A stretch of 64,000 nucleotides of DNA from an uncultured Candidatus Entotheonella sp. (lineage in GTDB: Bacteria > Tectomicrobia > Entotheonellia > Entotheonellales > Entotheonellaceae), in NCBI GenBank assembly GCA_958295825.1, contig OY282375.1:2155489-2219488 (forward strand), in the 5' to 3' direction. Under the pieces are notes generated by a model that was not told where the DNA came from, ran no database searches, and worked only from the letters and a program-made list of their open reading frames with translations. Positions 25,925-34,972 of this stretch are shown piece after piece (position 1 is the stretch's first letter; each line of letters starts with the position of its first letter). The position numbers and the translations under genes were made by a program.

Positions 25925-27268
25925 ATGACACACGAAGCAGGGCGGCAACGGGGTAAAACGGCCCCCGGCCGGATGCGGCGGCGGGATTTTCTGGCCCACA
26001 CGGGTAAAGCCGGTGCAGCCTTGGCGGCCATCGCCGGCACGAACTGGCTGACCGGCCAGGCACCGGCCTTTGCGCAGGAACGAACCCTGCACGTCCTGGA
26101 GTGGAGCAGTTTTGTCGCCCCGGCCGACGTCGAACGGGGTCGGCAGGCGGCGGAATTCGGCAAGCAGGCCGGGGTGAAGGTGACCGTTGAACACATCAAC
26201 GCCAACGACTTACCGGCGCGGGCGACCGCGGCCATCGAAGGCGGTACGGGTCCCGATATTCTGCAACTTCTTTCCAACTACCCGCTGCTCTACTCCGCGG
26301 GTCTTGACGATCACAACGACCTCATCGCAGAGCTCGGCGGCGACGAGATTTACCCGTTCATCCGGGAAGCGGTGCGAGACGAAAACGGTGTGCACCGCGG
26401 CGTGCCCAACTTCTTCGGCGGCGGCGCCAACGTTTACCGCAAGGACATCTTCGAGGAAGTCGGCATCGCCGGCCCGCCCGCAACCTGGGACGAGTACCTG
26501 GAAGCCGGCAAGAAGCTGAAACATTACGGCATGCCGGTGGGCCAAAGCCTCGGCCACACCTTTGGAGACGCGCCCGGTTTCGCCTACACCCTGTTGTGGT
26601 GCTTCGGCGGCAAGGAAGTGGACGAAGGCGGGCGGGTGGCCCTGAACAGCAAGGAGACGGCCAACGCGGTTGATTTCCTCAAAGAATTCTGGCTCGCCGC
26701 CTGCGACGAAGGCGGCTTGGCGTGGGACGACACCAGCAACAACCGCGCCTTCTTGGCGGAAACCATTGCCGTCACCCTGAACGGCGCCAGTATTTATTTT
26801 GTGGCCCGCAACGACCCCCGCAAAGTCGCCCCCGGTTTCGCCGACCGGCTGGGCCACTTCCTGATTCCCGAAGGCCCGCACGGGCGCTACCACGGCGTCG
26901 GACCGTTCACTAACTGCATCACGCGCTATTCGGCCAACAAGGAGGCGGCGCGCGACTACATCCGCTTCGTTCACCAGGACGATAATTTCGAGAAGTTCCT
27001 GGTGATCAACAAGGGCTACGTCAACGGCCCGCTACCGAAGTGGCAGGAACACCCCATGTGGGAGGAAGACCCGGCCGTCACCATCTACCGCGAGCTGCCG
27101 CAGTACGGCCGCAACCTCGGGTACGCCGGGCCGTACAACCGCCAATCCTCAGAGGCGTTTGCCAAATACATCATCGTCGACCTGTTCGCCAAGGCGGTCC
27201 GGGGTGACTCGACCCAGAGCGTCATTGAGTCGGCCGAAAGAGAATTGAAGGCCATCTACGAAGCGTAA
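25925..27268 (+). CDS. ABC sugar-type substrate-binding protein with Tat-like signal
   Basis: Family 1 extracellular solute-binding protein of 447 residues. The leader has a twin-arginine-like region (RRRDFLAHTGKAGAALAAI) ending APAFA, so export by Tat is likely. The mature protein shows AAIEGGTGPDILQLLSNYPLL and FLVINKGYVNGPLP and the usual GP(F)TNCITR region. ATG 25925 sits nine bases after GGAGG. First gene of an importer operon with two permeases; ligand is probably a sugar, polyol or glycerol phosphate, not determinable here. Confidence 0.9.
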   Translation: MTHEAGRQRGKTAPGRMRRRDFLAHTGKAGAALAAIAGTNWLTGQAPAFAQERTLHVLEWSSFVAPADVERGRQAAEFGKQAGVKVTVEHINANDLPARATAAIEGGTGPDILQLLSNYPLLYSAGLDDHNDLIAELGGDEIYPFIREAVRDENGVHRGVPNFFGGGANVYRKDIFEEVGIAGPPATWDEYLEAGKKLKHYGMPVGQSLGHTFGDAPGFAYTLLWCFGGKEVDEGGRVALNSKETANAVDFLKEFWLAACDEGGLAWDDTSNNRAFLAETIAVTLNGASIYFVARNDPRKVAPGFADRLGHFLIPEGPHGRYHGVGPFTNCITRYSANKEAARDYIRFVHQDDNFEKFLVINKGYVNGPLPKWQEHPMWEEDPAVTIYRELPQYGRNLGYAGPYNRQSSEAFAKYIIVDLFAKAVRGDSTQSVIESAERELKAIYEA

Positions 27269-27286
27269 TCTGCTGATGCGCCTGTC

Positions 27287-28342
27287 GTGTCCGAAACCGG
27301 TGGGCGCGCCCGCCCCATGCAGGAACATCCGTTGAAATCCACAACGCCACCCATCTCTACCGTATCGTCCAATACCCTGGAAGCCACAGCGCGCCTGCCG
27401 TTGGGCAAACGCATCGGCCAGTGGCTGGAGAACGAGGCCGTGCTCGGCTACGTGCTGATGGTGCCGGCCTTGCTGCTGATCGTCGTGTTCATCGCCTATC
27501 CGTTCTCCCTAGGCGTCTGGATGTCGCTGACCGACAAGGTGGTGGGCACGCCGGGCAATTTCGTCGGCTTGGCCAATTTCGCCAAGCTGCTCAGAAGTGA
27601 AATTTTTCACCAGGCGGCGTGGAACACGGTCATTTTCACCATCGCCGCCACGGTCATCAAGGCGGTGTTCGGCATGTGGCTCGCCATTTTGCTGAACCGC
27701 AAGTTCCGGCTGGCGCGCTTCACCCGCGCCACCGTTCTGCTGCCGTTCATCGTTCCCACCGTGCTCAGCGGCCTGGCGTGGCTGTGGATGTTCGACGCCA
27801 CTTTCAGCGTGTTCAACTGGGTGTTGAAGTGGCTATGGCAAATGGAGATCAGTGTTTTCGGCCTGGCGCTGAAGGAAAACTGGGGCTACGTACGGGGTCC
27901 GTTGTGGCTGGGAAGCCCAAGCTTGGCGATGTTCTCGATCATCCTGGTGAACGCCTGGCGCGGCCTGCCGTTTTTCGCCATCTCGTTCCTGGCGGGCCTG
28001 CAGACGGTGCCGCCGGAACTGTACGACGCTGGCAACATCGACGGCACCAACGAGTTCCAGAAGTTCTGGCACATCACTCTGCCGCTCGTCAAACCCATCG
28101 CCGTGGTGGTGACGGTGTTTTCGTTCGTGGTGACGTTCTCGGATTTTCAGGTGGTGTACATCCTCACCCGCGGCGGACCGCACAACAGCACCCACTTGTT
28201 CGCCACTCTGGCCTACCAACTCGGCATGACCTCGGGCAACCTGGGCGAGGGCGCCGCGGCGGCGTTGTTCATGTTCCCCATTCTCGGCCTGGTCATCCTG
28301 TGGCAACTCTTCTACCTGCGGCGCGAGGACAGCGGCGGCTAG
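27287..28342 (+). CDS. ABC sugar transporter permease (MalF-like)
   Basis: Inner-membrane permease of 351 residues from GTG 27287; ATG 27317 (residue 11) is an alternative. Six main transmembrane helices follow a hydrophilic 45-residue leader; the first (LGYVLMVPALLLIVVFIAY) starts near residue 55. The EAA loop is seen as ELYDAGNIDGTNEFQKFWHITLP, which docks with the ATPase. It follows the binding protein by 18 bases and precedes the second permease by 30. Confidence 0.92.
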   Translation: MSETGGRARPMQEHPLKSTTPPISTVSSNTLEATARLPLGKRIGQWLENEAVLGYVLMVPALLLIVVFIAYPFSLGVWMSLTDKVVGTPGNFVGLANFAKLLRSEIFHQAAWNTVIFTIAATVIKAVFGMWLAILLNRKFRLARFTRATVLLPFIVPTVLSGLAWLWMFDATFSVFNWVLKWLWQMEISVFGLALKENWGYVRGPLWLGSPSLAMFSIILVNAWRGLPFFAISFLAGLQTVPPELYDAGNIDGTNEFQKFWHITLPLVKPIAVVVTVFSFVVTFSDFQVVYILTRGGPHNSTHLFATLAYQLGMTSGNLGEGAAAALFMFPILGLVILWQLFYLRREDSGG

Positions 28343-28372
28343 CCGCGTGATCCCATAGAGGCGGTTCCATTC

Positions 28373-29221
28373 ATGCAAGCGTATGTCGGCGAGACGTTTT
28401 TCAAGCGGTTGATCGTCTTCTACATCCCGCTGTTCTTGTTCGTGGCGGTGATGCTGTTTCCGTTTTACTGGATGTTCATCACCTCGATCAAGCCGGATTT
28501 CGAGCTTTACAACGTCCGGCGCTCGCCGTTCATCGTGTCGCAGGCCACGCTGGAGCACTGGTTCTACCTGTTCAAGGAGACCATGTTCGCACGCTGGGCG
28601 TGGAACACCCTGTGGATCGCCACGGCGTCCACCGCCATCTCCCTGTTTGCCGGTATCCTGGCCGGCTACTCGTTGTCGCGCCTGCGCTTTCCGGGCTCGG
28701 CCACCTTCGGCATCTCGATTTTCATCACCTACCTGGTGCCGCCCACCTTGCTGTTCATCCCGCTGGCCTCGGTGATTGCCAATCTGCGGCTGCTCGATTC
28801 GCCGTGGGCGCTCATCCTGACGTACCCCACCATCCTGGTGCCGTTCTCGGCCTGGTTGCTGATGGGATACTTCAAGACGATCCCGCGTGAGCTCGAGGAG
28901 TGCGCCCGCATCGATGGCGCGACGCGTCTGCAGGCGATGACGAAAATCATCCTGCCGCTCGGCATGCCGGGCATTCTCTCCGCCGGCATCTTCTCGTTCA
29001 CGCTGTCGTGGAACGAGTTCCTCTACGCCTTGGTGTTCATCTCCTCGCCGCAGCAGAAGACCATCCCGGTCGGCGTGGTGAGCGAACTGATGAAGGGCGA
29101 CGTGTTCTTCTGGGGTTCGCTGATGGCGGGGGCGTTGCTGGGCTCGATTCCAGTGGCCTTCGTCTATTCCTTCTTCGTCGAAAATTACGTCTCCGGCATG
29201 ACCGGCGCGGTCAAGGGCTGA
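28373..29221 (+). CDS. ABC sugar transporter permease (MalG-like)
   Basis: Second inner-membrane permease, 282 residues, about six transmembrane helices beginning with LIVFYIPLFLFVAVMLFPF. The EAA loop reads ELEECARIDGATRLQAMTKIILP. Together with the upstream permease it forms the channel of a carbohydrate importer. No ATPase gene follows: the next gene is convergent tupA, so the transporter must share an MsmX/MalK-type ATPase encoded elsewhere or has lost it. Confidence 0.92.
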   Translation: MQAYVGETFFKRLIVFYIPLFLFVAVMLFPFYWMFITSIKPDFELYNVRRSPFIVSQATLEHWFYLFKETMFARWAWNTLWIATASTAISLFAGILAGYSLSRLRFPGSATFGISIFITYLVPPTLLFIPLASVIANLRLLDSPWALILTYPTILVPFSAWLLMGYFKTIPRELEECARIDGATRLQAMTKIILPLGMPGILSAGIFSFTLSWNEFLYALVFISSPQQKTIPVGVVSELMKGDVFFWGSLMAGALLGSIPVAFVYSFFVENYVSGMTGAVKG

Positions 29222-29229
29222 GGCAGCGT

Positions 29230-30063
29230 TTACCGGGCGTCGTTGTCGGTGCTGGGAAAGAAAACCGGCTGGCCATCGATGCGGTATGCCGCAATGGCCT
29301 TTTGTCCGTCCGGTGACCGCAACCAGTCGATGAATGCTTGGCCGTCCGCCGCCTTGACGTGCGGGTGGCGTTGCGGGTTCACCAATATGACGCCGTAGGG
29401 GTTGAACAGGCGCCGGTCGCCCTCCGCTAGAACCACCAAATCGCCTCTATTGTTGAAATTGAGCCAAGTGCCGCGGTCAGTGAGGGTGTAGGCGTCCATG
29501 CCGCTGGCGATGTTGAGCGTTGTCCCCATACCGGCGCCGCTCTCGCGGTACCAAGTGCCGCTGGCCGCTGCCACGTCGATTCCCGCCGCTTGCCACAGAC
29601 GCAATTCCCGCTTGTGTGTACCGCTGTCGTCGCCGCGTGAGACGAATACCGCCCGTTGCGTGGCGACCCGGGCCAGAGCGCCGGTTGCATCGGACATGCC
29701 GCTGACCTTCGCCGGATCGTGCCGCGGGCCCACCAGCACGAAATCGTTGTACATCACGTCATGGCGCTTGACCCCGAAACCATCGGCCACGAATTGCGCT
29801 TCGGACGGTTGGTGATGAACGAACAGCACGTCGGCGTCGCCTCGTTCTGCCATGCGAACAGCCTGGCCGGTTCCCACCGCCACAACGCGCACGGCAACGC
29901 CGGTGGCGCGCTCGAACAACGGTAGAATGGCCTGGAAAAAGCCGGAATTCTCGGTAGAGGTGGTCGAGGCGACGGTGATGAAGCGTTCCGCGGCAAGGGC
30001 GGGGCCGTTTGACTGTAAGAACAGGAGACTGGCGACCAGGTAGATGATCGGGCGGAGAAACAT
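29230..30063 (-). CDS. tupA: Tungstate ABC transporter binding protein TupA
   Basis: Periplasmic oxyanion-binding protein of 277 residues. Signal peptide about residues 1-24 (GPALA). The mature start ITVASTTSTENSGFF gives the TTST anion-binding loop of TupA, and RGDADVLFVHHQPSE, VMYNDFVLVGPRHDP and FVSRGDDSGTHKRELRLW are all family marks. It would capture tungstate for delivery to TupB/TupC, supplying tungsto-enzymes such as formate dehydrogenase, in keeping with a methylotrophic life. Separated from tupC by an MFS gene. Confidence 0.9.
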   Translation of the reverse strand: MFLRPIIYLVASLLFLQSNGPALAAERFITVASTTSTENSGFFQAILPLFERATGVAVRVVAVGTGQAVRMAERGDADVLFVHHQPSEAQFVADGFGVKRHDVMYNDFVLVGPRHDPAKVSGMSDATGALARVATQRAVFVSRGDDSGTHKRELRLWQAAGIDVAAASGTWYRESGAGMGTTLNIASGMDAYTLTDRGTWLNFNNRGDLVVLAEGDRRLFNPYGVILVNPQRHPHVKAADGQAFIDWLRSPDGQKAIAAYRIDGQPVFFPSTDNDAR

Positions 30064-30099
30064 GGGGGCGTTTTCTCAACTGTATGGAATGCGGACCAT

Positions 30100-31326
30100 T
30101 CAGCGAGTGGCCAGTGCCGCAGCGGCCATGAGAGCAACCGTAGCGAGTAGCGACGGAGCGAGATAGCTGCCCAGCGAATCGTGTAGCACGCCGGCCAGAG
30201 TTGGGCCTGCCATCTGCCCCAGCCCAAAGGCGGCGGTCATCAGGGCCAGATGGCGGCGCGGGTCGCGGCTGGCCAAGCGTCGGACGTGCACGAGACCGAG
30301 CGCGGTCAGTCCTACGAACGTCCCACCAAGCAGGCCAGCCGCCAGAAGCAGATACCCTATGCCACCCCCCAACACGCTTAGCGCCACGCCTCCCGCCTCA
30401 ACAATGCAGGCAACCGCAAAGACACGCTCGTTGCCCCAACGACGGCCGGCCCAGCACCAAAGCGGGACCGACGGCGCTGCCGTTAGTCCGACGCAAAGCC
30501 ACACCCAATTTTCAGCCGCTTGCAACACCGGGTCGGCGCGCACCATGTCGGAGACGAACGTGGCGGTGATGACGTAGCCGAAACCGAACAGACCGTAGGC
30601 GAGAATGAAACGGCGAAGACCGTGTTCCTCCATACCGGCTCCAGCACCTACCGTCGTTGCCACAGGCGCCGGAGGGGTTCGCGCCAGCACCCCGACCAGG
30701 ATCGACAAAGCAAGGGAAAGGGCGCCGCAGAACAGCCACGGGTCTTGCCAATCGCTACCTCCCGCGGCAATCGCCGGTACCGCCAGGGCCGAGACCGCGA
30801 TGCCGCAGCCGACCCCCGCATACATTACCGCCGCCCAACCGGCCCGTCCGGCGGCGGCGAGCCGGTCCATGACCAAGGAGGACGCGAGCACCATCACCAA
30901 GGCGCCGGCAGCACCGCCTGTAAAACGCAGAAGCAAGAACGGGCCCAAGCTCGTTGTCAGCGCCATGGCACCGGTGCTGAGCCCACTCACCGCCAGGGCG
31001 CCGAGCAGCCAGCGGCGCGGCTCGCCTGGCACGGCGCGCCAGGCCACCGCGGCGGCGCCCAGCAGATATCCCAAGAAGTTGGCCGATGCAATCAGGCCCG
31101 CTTCCGACTTGCTGAGCCCCAGGCCAACGGTCATGTAAGGCAGGATCGGTGTGTAGACAAAGCGCCCGATTCCGATGGCGACCGCAAGCGACACAAGGCC
31201 GGCCAAGGCCAGAGCTGCCGGATGGCCAGAGAACTGCGGCTCCATCACCGGGTTGGATGCGGTCGGCAGTTGCATGCCTGGACCGTGTAGGTCATGCGGC
31301 CGAGACATCGAATCCACCGTTTTCAT
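30100..31326 (-). CDS. MFS transporter, YbfB/YjiJ family
   Basis: Major-facilitator protein of 408 residues with about 12 hydrophobic helices. The first helix region reads LVSLAVAIGIGRFVYTPILPYM, a signature of the YbfB/YjiJ group (GIGRF.Y.P.LP). Later GFGYVITATFVSDMV and FGLGQMAGPTLAG also fit. The true start is unclear: ATG 31326 has little ribosome site, and internal Met codons at residues 18 and 28 lie nearer the first helix. It is inserted between tupC (70 bases away) and tupA (36 bases), on the same strand, which is not the usual tup order. Confidence 0.88.
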   Translation of the reverse strand: MKTVDSMSRPHDLHGPGMQLPTASNPVMEPQFSGHPAALALAGLVSLAVAIGIGRFVYTPILPYMTVGLGLSKSEAGLIASANFLGYLLGAAAVAWRAVPGEPRRWLLGALAVSGLSTGAMALTTSLGPFLLLRFTGGAAGALVMVLASSLVMDRLAAAGRAGWAAVMYAGVGCGIAVSALAVPAIAAGGSDWQDPWLFCGALSLALSILVGVLARTPPAPVATTVGAGAGMEEHGLRRFILAYGLFGFGYVITATFVSDMVRADPVLQAAENWVWLCVGLTAAPSVPLWCWAGRRWGNERVFAVACIVEAGGVALSVLGGGIGYLLLAAGLLGGTFVGLTALGLVHVRRLASRDPRRHLALMTAAFGLGQMAGPTLAGVLHDSLGSYLAPSLLATVALMAAAALATR

Positions 31327-31396
31327 TTTGATGACAAATCAATAAGCGTACCGGTCGCAATGCGTCGTCTCCTCCCGGCATGGGTCCAACTCGTGT

Positions 31397-32152
31397 TTAC
31401 CAAAGCAGGTTGCCGTCGAGAAACGCAGCCGCCTCGGCGCTGTGTGGCTGCGCAAAGAACGAGTTGGCCGGACTGTGTTCCAGCAGCCGGCCGCGGTGCA
31501 GAAAGATCACCTCGTCGGCCAAGCGGCGGGCTTGGCCGAGGTCGTGGGTCGTCATGATGAGCTTGGTGCCGGCGGCGTGGAACCGCTTCAGCAGCGTTTC
31601 GACGGCCCGCGTAGCTGCCGGGTCAAGGTGCGCCGTCGGCTCGTCGAGAAACAACACCTGCGGCTGCAGCGTCCAGGCGCGCACCAGGGCCAGGCGCTGC
31701 TGCTCGCCGCCGGAGAGCACCCGCGCAGCGCGGTTGGCCACATGGGTCAAGCCGCCCTGTCGCAGTGCTTCGGACACCACTGCCTGCCGCTGCCGCCGTG
31801 GCACCCGGCGCAGCCGCAGGCCGAAATGGGCGTTCGCCGCCACCGAGCGGCGCAGCAGCACCGGGCGCTGAAACACCATGGCCTGTTGGTTTCGGGCGCG
31901 GCTGGAATCGGCTTTGGCCCATTCGATAGTGCCTTCAGAAGGGGATAGCAGCCCGTGACAAAGCCGCAGCAACAGGCTTTTGCCGGCGCCATTGGGTCCC
32001 AGGATGATCAGGCATGGCCCCGCATGGACCGTGAACGAGATATGCTCGATCAGCCGCTTACCGCCCACGTCGAAACAAATATCCCGCACCCGCAGCGGCA
32101 AGATGTTGGTGGTATCGCCGGTACGTTGGTGTTCTGTATCGCACGCTGCCAC
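31397..32152 (-). CDS. tupC: Tungstate ABC transporter ATPase TupC
   Basis: ABC ATPase of 251 residues. Walker A is GPNGAGKSLLLRL (about residue 51), the Q-loop lies in NQQAMVFQRPVLLRRS, the ABC signature is LSGGEQQRLALVRA, Walker B VLFLDEPTAHLD and the switch His MTTHDLG. It is nine bases downstream of tupB and would power tungstate import. Residues 1-18 before the first beta strand are unrelated to the family and a later start is possible. Confidence 0.88.
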   Translation of the reverse strand: MAACDTEHQRTGDTTNILPLRVRDICFDVGGKRLIEHISFTVHAGPCLIILGPNGAGKSLLLRLCHGLLSPSEGTIEWAKADSSRARNQQAMVFQRPVLLRRSVAANAHFGLRLRRVPRRQRQAVVSEALRQGGLTHVANRAARVLSGGEQQRLALVRAWTLQPQVLFLDEPTAHLDPAATRAVETLLKRFHAAGTKLIMTTHDLGQARRLADEVIFLHRGRLLEHSPANSFFAQPHSAEAAAFLDGNLLW

Positions 32153-32161
32153 GCCAGTCCT

Positions 32162-32866
32162 TCATCCGTAAAGGCGGTTGACGACGTCCCGTGCAACCAG
32201 GGCGGCGGCATTGACGGCCAGCGCCAGCAGCAGCAGGAGCATGCCGAGCGCCAAGGCCAGCGCCAAATTGCCCTTGCTGGTTTCCAACGCGATGGTGGTC
32301 GTCATGACGCGCGTCACGTGGTTGATGTTGCCGCCCACGATGATGACGGCGCCGACCTCGGCAATCGCCCGCCCGAAGCCGGCCATCACGGCGATCAGCA
32401 GGCTCAAGCGGCCTTCCCACAGCAAGGTGGGGATGGCGCGCAAAGAGCCGACACCGAGTGACCGGAGTTGCTCGGCGTATTCGTCGTGCAGGTCGCTGAC
32501 CGTCTGCTGCGTCAGGGCGGCGATGATGGGCGTCACCAGCAACCACTGGGCAATAATCATGGCCGTTGGGGTGAACAGCAGCCCTAAAGCACCAAGGGGT
32601 CCGGCGCGTGACAACAGCAGGTAGACGATCAACCCGATGACCACCGGCGGAATGCCGAGCAGCGCGTTAAGAAGCACCCGCACCGCCTGCCGGCCGGGAA
32701 AACGGCATGCCGCCACCGCCGCGCCAAGCGGTAGCCCCACGAGGGCGGCCAGAAGCACCGCCGACAGGCTCACCAACAGCGACAGTCCGACAATGGCCAT
32801 CAGGTCGCCGTCGAGATTCACGAGCAGGGCAATGGCGGTCCGCAAGGCGTCCCGGAATTCGCTCAT
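32162..32866 (-). CDS. tupB: Tungstate ABC transporter permease TupB
   Basis: Inner-membrane permease of 234 residues with five or so transmembrane helices. The EAA loop is EYAEQLRSLGVGSLRAIPTLLWEG and the neighbouring FGRAIAEVGAVIIVGGNI segment is typical of tungstate/molybdate permeases of the TupB type. First gene of the tupB-tupC-MFS-tupA series. The opening ATG 32866 gives the normal family length. Confidence 0.9.
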   Translation of the reverse strand: MSEFRDALRTAIALLVNLDGDLMAIVGLSLLVSLSAVLLAALVGLPLGAAVAACRFPGRQAVRVLLNALLGIPPVVIGLIVYLLLSRAGPLGALGLLFTPTAMIIAQWLLVTPIIAALTQQTVSDLHDEYAEQLRSLGVGSLRAIPTLLWEGRLSLLIAVMAGFGRAIAEVGAVIIVGGNINHVTRVMTTTIALETSKGNLALALALGMLLLLLALAVNAAALVARDVVNRLYG

Positions 32867-33075
32867 GGCTCACGTATCAGCAGGGATTGGGTGCAGCGGA
32901 ATGTTCCACAACGTACGGATGCTAAAGCTTACCACACGGATAGGACATGGCGGCTGGGTAGCGTTTCTGTGCTATCTTCTGTTTTTGTCCGCCAATCGTC
33001 AGGTTACAAAACGGGGCGGATCATTCTTCACCATGGCGGCGCCAATAGTCGAACCAAGGAAGGATTTAAGGAATC

Positions 33076-33864
33076 ATGGAACTGAACATGCGCGGGCAGG
33101 TGGCTCTGGTGACGGGCGCCAGCAAAGGAATCGGCAAGGCGATTGCCGAGGGGTTGGCGGCCGAGGGTGTCAATCTGGCCCTCTGTGCCCGGGGTGCGGA
33201 CCTCTTGGAGGCCGTGGCCGAAGATTTGCAGCAGCGCCACGACGTGCGGGTGTTGCCGGTGAGCGCCGACCTGAGTTCACTGGACGGCGTGCGCAGCCTG
33301 GTGCAACAAACGGTCAGCCACTTCAGCACGCTTGATATTCTCGTCAACAACGCCGGCGCCATCCGCGCCGGTTCACTGTTCACCAAACCGGACGAGGACT
33401 GGCACACCGACTGGTCTTTGAAGGTGTTCGGCTACCTCCGGCTGATACGCGAAATTTTCCCCCTGATGCAAGCCAAGGGCGGCGGGCGTATCGTCAACAT
33501 CATCGGCACCGCCGGCCGGCAGCCGACCGCCGGTTACATCGCCGGGGGCGGCGCCAACGCGGCGCTGATGAACATGACCAAGGCGCTGGCCGAAGAGGGC
33601 GGGCCGCACGGCATTCTCGTGAATGCCATCAATCCCGGCCCCATTCGCACCGAGCGTTGGGACACGATCATGGACACCGTGGCCGCCCAGCGCGGCCAAT
33701 CCCGGCAGGAAACCGAAGCCGCCTGGATGCAGGGTTATCCCCTGCAGCGGCCCGGGGAGCCTGATGAAGTCGCCAGCCTCGCCGTTTTTCTCGCCTCGCC
33801 GCTTGCCTCCTATATGACCGGCACCATCACCCCGGTCGACGGCGGCGGCATTCGTTGTATCTGA
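33076..33864 (+). CDS. Atypical SDR lacking the Tyr-Lys catalytic pair
   Basis: SDR-fold protein of 262 residues. The cofactor loop TGASKGIGKAI and LDILVNNAGAIR are normal. Where classical SDRs have Y-X3-K followed by AAL, this one has Y-I-A-G-G-G-A-N-A-A-L: aligning on AAL puts Gly at the Tyr place and Asn at the Lys place, and the usual Ser is replaced in IIGTAGRQP. The protein ends DGGGIRCI. It may still bind NAD(P), but the proton-relay residues are absent, so it may be a non-classical reductase or a binding protein. ATG 33076 follows AAGGA; a GTG-free short leader keeps the length normal. Confidence 0.88.
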   Translation: MELNMRGQVALVTGASKGIGKAIAEGLAAEGVNLALCARGADLLEAVAEDLQQRHDVRVLPVSADLSSLDGVRSLVQQTVSHFSTLDILVNNAGAIRAGSLFTKPDEDWHTDWSLKVFGYLRLIREIFPLMQAKGGGRIVNIIGTAGRQPTAGYIAGGGANAALMNMTKALAEEGGPHGILVNAINPGPIRTERWDTIMDTVAAQRGQSRQETEAAWMQGYPLQRPGEPDEVASLAVFLASPLASYMTGTITPVDGGGIRCI

Positions 33865-33872
33865 CCCGACCC

Positions 33873-34601
33873 TTACGCGGGTGGCGCCACCGACAGGCCC
33901 CTTACTTGGTGGCGCTCAATGAATTGACCCACCAACCCGCTGGCCTTCGCCTCCTCCACGAAGTCACGCAAGAACGCCGCGGCGGCCCCACGGTCCCGCG
34001 GCGTGCCGATGGCCTGCTGCACGGCGGTGAATTTGCCGTCGAGCAGGCGGGCGCCGGGCAGCTTCTCAACGTCCGACATGAGCCGCGGCCGTAGTCCGGC
34101 CAAGGCGTCCAGCTTGTCGCTGACGAACAGATCGTAGGAGGCGTTCAACCCGGCCACCCGCACCAGTTCGGCGTGCTGAATGTTGCGGGACAGGTAGAGA
34201 TCGTAAGCGCTGCGGGCGGCGACCGCGATGCGTACGCCAGGCTGATCGACGTCCGCTAAGACCTGTATCGGGGAATCCGCCGGCACCAGGTAGGTAGCCT
34301 CGATCTCCACGTACGCCGCCGAAAACGCGATGTGCTCGGCGCGCGCCGGCTCAGCGCCGATCAGACCGATGTCCCAGGCACCGTTGGTTGCGTCGTCGGC
34401 GAGTTGTCCGGGTGTTTCGTAAGGCACATAAGCGATTTCCACGCCCAGGCGCTCCGCCACGGCGCTCGCCATGTCGGGCGCCACGCCCTGCGGAGCACCG
34501 TCCTCCCGGCGCCCGGTGACAAGCAGAAAATTGGCCATGTTGATACCCGCCCGCAGCACGCCGGTTGGCGCGAGATCGGAGCGTAATTGTTCATTTGTCA
34601 T
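33873..34601 (-). CDS. Family 3 solute-binding-fold protein without signal peptide
   Basis: Protein of 242 residues with the amino-acid-binding (SBP_bac_3) fold: GVLRAGINMANFLL near the start, GVAPDMASAVAERLGVEIAYVPY, GAWDIGLIGAEPARAEHIAFSAAYVEIEATYLVP and IAVAARSAYDLYL. It begins MTNEQLRSDLAPTG with no hydrophobic leader, so it should stay in the cytoplasm unless the start is upstream; the frame is not usefully extended. Cytosolic members can act as ligand sensors or cyclohexadienyl dehydratase-like enzymes. Convergent with the SDR (8 bases). No transporter genes adjacent. Confidence 0.82.
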   Translation of the reverse strand: MTNEQLRSDLAPTGVLRAGINMANFLLVTGRREDGAPQGVAPDMASAVAERLGVEIAYVPYETPGQLADDATNGAWDIGLIGAEPARAEHIAFSAAYVEIEATYLVPADSPIQVLADVDQPGVRIAVAARSAYDLYLSRNIQHAELVRVAGLNASYDLFVSDKLDALAGLRPRLMSDVEKLPGARLLDGKFTAVQQAIGTPRDRGAAAAFLRDFVEEAKASGLVGQFIERHQVRGLSVAPPA

Positions 34602-34638
34602 GGGGACCCCTTCATGAGTTTTGATGAATGCCTTCGGA

Positions 34639-34972
34639 TCAAATTCGCATCAGATCCGACAGGTGCGCCTGTTCGACGTTGGCGCCTCGATGCAGCATGA
34701 TGATGTGTTCAGGTTCGGACGCAAACCAGGCAAACGACTTCCATGCCAATTCACTGACGGAACCCTTGAACGCCGTATTGTCGCGGTCCGCATAGGCCGT
34801 AACAAACTCCACTTGCTCTTCCCGGAATCCGGCCTCCATGGCCAGAGCTAGCAACACCGTCCGCCGCGATTTCGCGCGTTACATAATTCCGGTTTGGCGT
34901 TCCTTCCGGAAAAATGACCCGCAATCGTTCGTGAATTTCAGAGACAGGCAAGAGCGCGGGCAATGGCATCAT
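34639..34972 (-). pseudogene. Decayed BsuBI/PstI-like type II restriction endonuclease
   Basis: The ATG at 34972 overlaps the methyltransferase stop (ATGA). The first 38 codons read PVSEIHERLRVIFPEGTPNRN and VTREIAA, the recognisable N-terminal helix-turn-helix start of BsuBI/PstI endonucleases. One base later the homologous frame shifts and continues as TVLLALAMEAG then VEFVTAYADRDNTAFK and LAWKSFAWFASEPEHII, resembling the family C-terminus, ending at 34639. The middle (about 200 residues, holding the catalytic core) is missing and the join is out of frame, so the enzyme is dead while its methyltransferase is intact. Confidence 0.65.

Noticed and set aside
24418..26277. 619-codon minus-strand open frame
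   Set aside because: It runs antisense to the di-haem oxidase and the ABC binding-protein gene, lacks any family motif and follows from GC-rich codon use.
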